Below are positions 57,674 through 64,000 of a stretch of DNA of 64,000 bases, piece after piece (the first letter of the stretch is position 1; each line of letters starts with the position of its first letter). This DNA comes from an uncultured bacterium (GTDB lineage: Bacteria; Cyanobacteriota; Vampirovibrionia; Gastranaerophilales; Gastranaerophilaceae), in contig CAMTMK010000005.1 in NCBI GenBank assembly GCA_947073645.1, positions 31,977 through 95,976 on the forward strand, given 5' to 3'. Both the position numbers and the translations under genes were made by a program. Under the pieces are notes generated by a model. It did no database searches. It saw only the letters and a list, made by a program, of their open reading frames with translations, and was not told the DNA's origin.

Positions 57674-58657
57674 TGTTTTATAATTTGCCCAGTTTGCTTT
57701 GCCAAATGTACCGTTAACCAATATCTTTTGAGTATGTGAGTAGTCTGTTTTGGAAATTTTACCGTCTAGTTTGCCAGAGCCGCTGCCGGCTGCATCATAA
57801 GTTGCTATTGTTGATGCCATTTCTTTCCAATCTATATGTTCGTCACCATTTAAGTCCATTTGAACAAATGCATTTTTTATCATTGTTTCTAATTGTTCAT
57901 CGGTTGCATTCGGGAATTGCTTTCTGAAACTATCAATTTCATGTGCAATATATTCGTCTAGATCTATTTTACCGTCATCACCACCTATTTGTTTGGCATG
58001 CGATTGTGCAATTGCACTTATATTTGTTATATATTTTTCTTTATCAGATGTACGACCATTTTTAACATCTTCTGCAATAGTTACATCGTCAGCATTTATA
58101 TCCGTACCTAGTGCTGTTGTTCTTTCATCGAATTCTTCTCCTTTTTCAGTTGTAACACTGCTTGCAACTTCTCCGGCATCAGCGTTGCTATATGATAGTG
58201 GTTCAAGCTCTTTTTGTTGATAATTAAAATTATTCATGTTTAGTCCAGGATACATTGTCCCTTGTTGCATCATTTGTTGCATTACAAGTTGCTGCCCCCA
58301 TTGGAATGCCATCATGTTACCCATGCCATTCATGCCGTTTAGCATTCCCATACCACCAAACATATCCATACCGCCACCCATCATACTGAATGGAGTGTTG
58401 CCATACATGTTCATTCCACCCATGCTCATTGGATTACATCCAAACATGTTGATATTAGCACCAAATCCGAATGAATTACATCCGCATCCGCCGCCAAATA
58501 TACTTCTATTATGCTTCATGTCATGTATCATGTTTCCTGTCAAACCGACAGTAAAAGCAGCCATACCGGTAGCGGCCATACCCTTTTGGATATTGCCGTT
58601 GTTCCAGCCTGTTTTAAAGGCGTTGCCTATAGAACCCATGAATGTTCTGAATGACAT
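57647..58657 (-). CDS. lineage-specific Gly/Met-rich protein with EF-hand-like domain
   Basis: Met/Gly-rich first half; DLNGDEHIDWKE EF-hand loop; overlaps csaB 3' end by 27 bp. Confidence 0.8.
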   Translation of the reverse strand: MSFRTFMGSIGNAFKTGWNNGNIQKGMAATGMAAFTVGLTGNMIHDMKHNRSIFGGGCGCNSFGFGANINMFGCNPMSMGGMNMYGNTPFSMMGGGMDMFGGMGMLNGMNGMGNMMAFQWGQQLVMQQMMQQGTMYPGLNMNNFNYQQKELEPLSYSNADAGEVASSVTTEKGEEFDERTTALGTDINADDVTIAEDVKNGRTSDKEKYITNISAIAQSHAKQIGGDDGKIDLDEYIAHEIDSFRKQFPNATDEQLETMIKNAFVQMDLNGDEHIDWKEMASTIATYDAAGSGSGKLDGKISKTDYSHTQKILVNGTFGKANWANYKTLFGKPESE

Positions 58658-58679
58658 AATTATCCTTATTTATATACTC

Positions 58680-58698
58680 TGTATATATAAAGTATTTA
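58680..58698 (-). promoter_or_regulatory. shared promoter-like motif, copy 3
   Basis: TGTATATATAAAGTATTTA, 16 bp identical to copies 1-2. Confidence 0.55.
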
Positions 58699-58748
58699 AA
58701 ATGGTAAAAATTGCAGAAATTTCATATTTTGTTAACATTTTGTAATAA

Positions 58749-58776
58749 AAAAAGAACTCAGTTTTGAGTTCTTTTA
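58749..58776 (-). terminator. terminator after tRNA-Leu
   Basis: AAAAGAACTCA-gttt-TGAGTTCTTTT. Confidence 0.75.
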
Positions 58777-58781
58777 AAATT

Positions 58782-58866
58782 GCCCTGGGCCAGACTTGAA
58801 CTGGCACTGGATTTAACTCCAACCGGATTTTAAGTCCGACGCGTCTACCGATTCCGCCACCAGGGC
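58782..58866 (-). tRNA. tRNA-Leu(TAA)
   Basis: Reverse complement GCCCTGGTGGCGGAATCGGTAGACGCGTCGGACTTAAAATCCGG...GTTCAAGTCTGGCCCAGGGC; long variable arm, acceptor stem pairs, anticodon TAA. Confidence 0.96.
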
Positions 58867-58917
58867 TTATTTGATTTTCAACCTCTTTATATTATCCCAA
58901 ACCAGTTTAAATGTCAA

Positions 58918-60120
58918 CTATTTGAGAGGATAAAGCTCTAAATATTTTTCCAATTCATTAATTTTTGAACTTAAGTTGTTATTTATTTTAGATAGTTCCG
59001 CTTTTACTAAGTTTTCATTATTTAGTCTGATTTTACCAAATAACGGTGGATAGTTTATGTTTGTAATAAATAGTTCTTTGAAATTTTTTATATCTTTTAA
59101 ATCGCCCAAATCAATTACATCTTTGTATGAACATAAGTCCATAAACAGGTCGCCCAATTGTATTTTGGCTTTAAAAATTTTATTCGCATTTATCAATTTT
59201 TGAATTTTTAAACAATGAGAATAAATGATTTCATAATGATTTTTAATTTTTGCTTTTTTAGGTGGTAAAACTTTTGTGAAGTAATTTATAGTTTGTTCAT
59301 AGCCGGATTGAATTAATTCATTACGTTTGTTTTCATTAAGATTAAAATCTACAACTACTGTTTTACCTGTATTTAAAACGATATAATCAAATTTATCTTT
59401 TTTTGCATAAATATCAGTAACAAATGATGTAGACATTGATGTCATGCAACTGTAAACAGCATTAGCGTAATCAATTCCGGAAATATTATTGCTGTCATAG
59501 TATCCTTCAAGGCGCAGTTCAAGAATTCTGTCACTGCTGTTTGATAGATTTTGAGATAATTTCCACATTGGCCAGCTTTTTTGTAAATCACCGTCAACCA
59601 ATAGAGTTTTATTATATTCTATTGGTTTCATTAAGCCCGGCATACAGGACGAAATTCTTATTGCAGAAGCAATTTCATAATCAGGAGTTTCAAATTTTGA
59701 AAATTCTTTGCATTCAAAGTTTGAAAGATTTGTTGTTATTATAATAAGGTTTTTGTCAATATCTTTGAAAGTTACTGCTCTATTTTCGCCTTTTTTATAT
59801 TTATCCCCGTAATATTTTTTTTCAATAAGCTCTCGTAACCATTCAAGGAAAACTTCTCCTTTGCTGAGTGCAAATAAAGGTCCGATACCTATTGCAATAT
59901 CTTTGAAAAGTTCAAAATTAACCTTTGAAAATATTTGTTTTAACTCTTCTGATGTATAACCAACTGCAAGCAATGCCGCAAATATTGCACCTACAGAAGA
60001 ACCTGCCAGAGTATCAGTTTTAATTCCCAATTCTTCAAAAGCCTTTAGTGTTCCAATATAAGCAACACCTCTGATAGCTCCACCGCCGAACAAACATGTA
60101 TATTTCAAATTATTTTTCAT
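58918..60120 (-). CDS. patatin-like phospholipase
   Basis: FGGGAIRGVAYIG, AGSSVGAIFA, LLVDGDLQKSWP. Confidence 0.93.
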   Translation of the reverse strand: MKNNLKYTCLFGGGAIRGVAYIGTLKAFEELGIKTDTLAGSSVGAIFAALLAVGYTSEELKQIFSKVNFELFKDIAIGIGPLFALSKGEVFLEWLRELIEKKYYGDKYKKGENRAVTFKDIDKNLIIITTNLSNFECKEFSKFETPDYEIASAIRISSCMPGLMKPIEYNKTLLVDGDLQKSWPMWKLSQNLSNSSDRILELRLEGYYDSNNISGIDYANAVYSCMTSMSTSFVTDIYAKKDKFDYIVLNTGKTVVVDFNLNENKRNELIQSGYEQTINYFTKVLPPKKAKIKNHYEIIYSHCLKIQKLINANKIFKAKIQLGDLFMDLCSYKDVIDLGDLKDIKNFKELFITNINYPPLFGKIRLNNENLVKAELSKINNNLSSKINELEKYLELYPLK

Positions 60121-60138
60121 ATCTAAATTATACTACGA

Positions 60139-61593
60139 TTAAAATTTAATGTCAGTATCAAACAGAGTATTTTTATAGTAATTCAAATCATCAGTTGGCT
60201 GTTTATAAGTTTTATTGACTTTATTGGCAGGTATAAATACTCCGAAAACTTTTCCTTCGTAAACAGCCTTCCAGTCTTTTTCTTCCTTAAGCTTGTTGTA
60301 TATAGGATAGTAGTTTTCAATAATCATTACATCCGGCGGGAAGTAGGTAAATATTTCTTTCCAATTTGGATTTGCAAGGAAAAATTCTTTAAGCATGGGT
60401 ACCATGTAGTCATAATAAACTTCTTCATATCTTCCATCCATAAAAATTAAATTATTGGGATAAAGCTTATATGAAACATAGCTTCCAAGCCCAAAATTTA
60501 CAAGAATTTTACCGTTAAGATTATTTTCTTTAACAAATTCAACTTCTTTTATTGGATATGTATCCATTCCTAGAGGTATAGAAAAATCTTTGATAGTAAA
60601 CGTAAACAGAGAAATAAGTATTAGGGTATAACATATAATTTTATCTTTAATCTGCGGTAAATCCTCGTAAACAAAGCATAATGAAGCAATTGCAAAGAAA
60701 GGTAAGAGTTTTACATGGCTAACTGCTAAATAAAGGGTTGATAATAATACAATATATTTGACTTTATCAATTTCGTGCCATTTTTGTTTTATTGTCATGG
60801 CTTCAGTTCCAATAACCGTAAGCATAAAAGCTTTAAATATAATATGTTTAAATAAATAATATTTAGAAAATAATCCCCACCATTCAATAATATATGGGCG
60901 TTTCATTGTGTTAGCCATAAGCAGGAATTTTATATAATCATATCCCCAAGGGTTTATAAACATTACAATGCAAGATACGGCAAGTGTTATTAAGTATTTT
61001 TTGAATGGTTTTTTGTTTAAAAACTCTCCCAATGCATACATTCCCATGAGCCCAAGCCCTGCAACAACTCCGCCGTGGATATTGTTCCAAAATAATACTA
61101 TAAACGGTACAAGGTATAATAGTTTATTGTTACCTCTCCGAACTTTTTCAAATATATAAATAAAAATAGTAAAGAATAGAAAGCTAAACATATGGCATCT
61201 TATGGGTGCATTAAGATTTTCCATTACAGCCATAAGTGCAAAAAAGTAAAATAAAATATTATATGGACATTTTTCTGTTCTTAGTTTTATTATACGTGAT
61301 GCTGTAAAAAATATTCCAAAAAGCATAATAGCTTGAAGGATTATAAGACTAAATGATCCGAAATGTTTTAAGAAAAAGTAAAATATTACACCTGCACCCC
61401 ACTCATGGTCCCACCATGTATGAACAGGTGTATAAGATAAGAAATCTTGAGTTAAAACATGTCCGCCGTCAATTACTCCCATGCCTGCGATTAATCTTGC
61501 CCACAGGTCAAAATCATAACTGTTTGTTGTCATTGAGTAAGCTAAAATTAGCAAGAATAATGTAATATAAAATAATAAAGCTTTCTTCTGCAT
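60139..61593 (-). CDS. multi-TM membrane protein (possible glycosyltransferase-like)
   Basis: 484 aa with ~10 hydrophobic segments. Confidence 0.7.
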   Translation of the reverse strand: MQKKALLFYITLFLLILAYSMTTNSYDFDLWARLIAGMGVIDGGHVLTQDFLSYTPVHTWWDHEWGAGVIFYFFLKHFGSFSLIILQAIMLFGIFFTASRIIKLRTEKCPYNILFYFFALMAVMENLNAPIRCHMFSFLFFTIFIYIFEKVRRGNNKLLYLVPFIVLFWNNIHGGVVAGLGLMGMYALGEFLNKKPFKKYLITLAVSCIVMFINPWGYDYIKFLLMANTMKRPYIIEWWGLFSKYYLFKHIIFKAFMLTVIGTEAMTIKQKWHEIDKVKYIVLLSTLYLAVSHVKLLPFFAIASLCFVYEDLPQIKDKIICYTLILISLFTFTIKDFSIPLGMDTYPIKEVEFVKENNLNGKILVNFGLGSYVSYKLYPNNLIFMDGRYEEVYYDYMVPMLKEFFLANPNWKEIFTYFPPDVMIIENYYPIYNKLKEEKDWKAVYEGKVFGVFIPANKVNKTYKQPTDDLNYYKNTLFDTDIKF

Positions 61594-61630
61594 AGAAGAA
61601 AGCTTATCATAAAATTAGTTTGATTAAAAC

Positions 61631-61906
61631 TTAAGCAGCTTTAATTTCTCTAATTAGGTATTCAGCAACCCATTCAAAATCTTTATTTGTCTTAGCAGCT
61701 TGCTCAAGGTATTTAACGGAAGCATTGCCAATTCTAATCAAAGTCATAGCAACAACACCTCTTTTAATGCCTCTTACGATTTGTAATTGGTCAACAAGTT
61801 GGGGTAGTGCAGAAGCACCGATATTTACTAATTCATTTTCAAGTTGGTTTTTAGTTGTGTTGTCTGCGTTTTCTAATTTTGAAAGAATTTCTTTAACTGT
61901 TTCCAT
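61631..61906 (-). CDS. small HEAT-like conserved protein
   Basis: METVKEILSKLENADNTTKNQLENELVNIGASALPQLVDQLQIVRGIKRGVVAMTLIRIG. Confidence 0.65.
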   Translation of the reverse strand: METVKEILSKLENADNTTKNQLENELVNIGASALPQLVDQLQIVRGIKRGVVAMTLIRIGNASVKYLEQAAKTNKDFEWVAEYLIREIKAA

Positions 61907-62224
61907 TATTTAAAATCTCCATTTATCTAATCTATATTCTGATTATAAACGAAAAAATATCATGACTTTGATTTCCTTACATAATCTTTATATCGATATA
62001 AAGATTTGTGTTACGAAATGTTAACAATCTCTTTTAAATTATTAAAGTTTTTAAAGGATTTATCCGATATACCATAATGAAAGTTACTAAGTTAACTCTA
62101 TCGGAAAGGAAAGAACGGGAACAAGCGCTAGTACTTAACTACAAAGCAATTGAAAATTAAAAGAGCGCAGTGACTGAACAAGACCTTGAAGGTAAGACCA
62201 AAACCATCGGAAAGGGCAAAAAAC

Positions 62225-64000
62225 ATGGGAATGGCGGCAGGACAAGCAAGATTATTATCAATAACATCTCGTATGTCTGATAACGAGTTAAGAGCTCAGA
62301 TTATCAACAATAACAAGATGCGCCTTGCTACACAAAGCTCACAGGTAAGTGAAGCTTATGTTACTGCGCTTAATGAAGCTCAGATGATGTTTACTAATTA
62401 TGATAAAGATAATAATACTTCTTATCAAAAGTTGACATTCAATGCTTTGACAGCATATAACCCTTATAATAACCAATACATTTTAACAAATAACTCAGGT
62501 AATGTTCTTTTATCTGAAAGAGACGCTGTTAATTATGAAAATGCAAATGGAGATGTAACTAAATTTTTACAAGCATATGGGCTTGAAAATACTACTACTT
62601 ATTTTGATAATTTGGCTGCTCATGCCAAAGATGGTGCTATACCATATAAAACGGGTATGATTGATGCAAATGGCAATGAACTTTTAGGTTATATTAATGC
62701 ACCTAATGCTGATGCAACACCGCAAGAGCTTGCTAAATACATTCAAAATTTATATGAGGGTACTGTTCCGGGTGATGACTCAGATCCGAAACTTCACCCT
62801 GGTTATATGAATACAGTTGCTTCTGAGGACTATTACAATTATACAAGATTATTAAGTGATTATACTAATAAAAAAGATGCTTATCTTGAAACAATTGCTC
62901 AATTAATGTCTGAAAAGTTAGAAACTATTACAATTTCTTCTGGTTCTACTAATAAAAACTTGAATGCTATAAGTGCTGATATAAATAGTGCAACTGATAT
63001 TAGTGCAATGAAAAAAGTATTTGGGGATTTAACTAGTTTTATAAACGCAGCAAAAGCCTATAAAATTGATGATGGTGATAGTTACTTTGCTAATTTGATT
63101 GATATAATTGATGCTAATAATAAGGATAGATGTACTGCTACATATTCTAAAGCCGATGGGTATTGTTTAAAATTAGATGGATCTGGCACTTTAGTACTTT
63201 ATGATGGGCAATCTGATAGTGCCAGCAAACTTTATTCATTCACAAAAACTACTATTCCTGGTGGTGGTATGTCATATGCCTTAACACTTTTTGATAAGAG
63301 TGGAAATTCAGTTGGTAATAAAACATCTACTAATGGTACTTTTACTTATGGATTTACAAGTGATGGTAGCTTTGACGCTAGTGCTTCTGATGAGACATTA
63401 AGTATTAATACAAATTACTTTAATTCAGTTCCTGACGATTGGAAAGTTGAAGTTACTTCTGATAATGATGTAGATAATATGAAATCTGTTGCAAATCAGA
63501 TAGTGTCTTCTTTGAGACAATCTATATATTCAGTTTGGAATCCAGATAGTGGGCAGTTTAAACCTAATAGTTCATCAAGTCCTGGATATCTTGAATATCA
63601 AGCATATCAAAATGCCGCAAAAGCACTTTCTGAACAAATCTTTGGGAAAGATGTCGGCGAAACTAACTATGCTAATTTAGATAATATTGAAGAATGCTTT
63701 AATGGAAGTTTAAAAGGTGATTTTCAAGGTGATAAAAGAAATGATTTCCAAAAGATTTATGATGCATTCTTATTGGATAGTATCATGAATACTTATGGTG
63801 AACCTAAATATGGGTGGATTGATACTACAAAACCTCAAAATATTCCAGATCCGTATGTTGAAGATACTTCATATAATACCAACGGTGAGGCAAAAGCACA
63901 GTGGTATCAAAACTTGTTTGAACGTATTCAAAAAGGTGGATATAAAGTATTGCAAGATGGTTTAGCTTCAAGCAACGAATGGATTCAGTTTGCGTTTGAA
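62225..64000 (+). CDS. large lineage-specific protein, truncated at window end (absent from ORF track)
   Basis: Open frame of 592 codons to the window edge: MGMAAGQARLLSITSRMSDNELRAQIINNNKMRLATQSSQVSEAYVTALNEAQMMFTNYD...SNEWIQFAFE. Confidence 0.85.
   Translation, partial: MGMAAGQARLLSITSRMSDNELRAQIINNNKMRLATQSSQVSEAYVTALNEAQMMFTNYDKDNNTSYQKLTFNALTAYNPYNNQYILTNNSGNVLLSERDAVNYENANGDVTKFLQAYGLENTTTYFDNLAAHAKDGAIPYKTGMIDANGNELLGYINAPNADATPQELAKYIQNLYEGTVPGDDSDPKLHPGYMNTVASEDYYNYTRLLSDYTNKKDAYLETIAQLMSEKLETITISSGSTNKNLNAISADINSATDISAMKKVFGDLTSFINAAKAYKIDDGDSYFANLIDIIDANNKDRCTATYSKADGYCLKLDGSGTLVLYDGQSDSASKLYSFTKTTIPGGGMSYALTLFDKSGNSVGNKTSTNGTFTYGFTSDGSFDASASDETLSINTNYFNSVPDDWKVEVTSDNDVDNMKSVANQIVSSLRQSIYSVWNPDSGQFKPNSSSSPGYLEYQAYQNAAKALSEQIFGKDVGETNYANLDNIEECFNGSLKGDFQGDKRNDFQKIYDAFLLDSIMNTYGEPKYGWIDTTKPQNIPDPYVEDTSYNTNGEAKAQWYQNLFERIQKGGYKVLQDGLASSNEWIQFAFE

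Noticed and set aside
58782-58866. tRNA-Leu as prophage attachment site
   Set aside because: About 24 kb from the prophage edge with ordinary host genes between; no duplicated 3' end seen nearby.

Overview
Low-GC bacterial window that splits into two parts. (1) About 1-34,060 is one prophage, apparently complete except for its left end. It runs from a divergently transcribed XRE/CI-like repressor (cut by the window start) through an early/replication region, lambda-type head genes (Nu1/A terminase, W, portal, ClpP-like protease with nested scaffold, D, E), a contractile Mu/P2-type tail module, tail fibres, a minus-strand HicAB toxin-antitoxin pair, an amidase endolysin and a terminator. (2) About 34,330-64,000 is chromosomal: an HxlR regulator remnant at the probable prophage edge, an EndoQ-Ogt DNA repair pair, a 1,636-aa repeat-rich autotransporter-like adhesin, DedA, an M49-like peptidase, a NAGPA-domain protein, TPR, rsfS, rpiB, recG, a CHASE2-adenylate cyclase, KDPG aldolase/kinase, a CsaB-like pyruvyl transferase, tRNA-Leu, a patatin, and several lineage-specific surface/Gly-Met-rich proteins. 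Gene content suggests a gut non-photosynthetic cyanobacterial relative (Gastranaerophilales-like), but that is inference. Strongest points for a second look: a 12-G tract at the 3' end of a tail-fibre gene, where one extra G (or two fewer) would fuse it in frame to the next ORF (candidate phase-variable host-range switch); five tandem 22-bp iteron-like repeats inside the replication gene; a T_TTT_TTC -1 frameshift site producing a 192-aa tail assembly chaperone fusion; a GC-rich cos-like region with CATGAA repeats before the terminase; a nested Nu3-like scaffold start; and a shared 16-19 bp promoter-like motif ahead of three unrelated-by-tail Gly/Met-rich genes.
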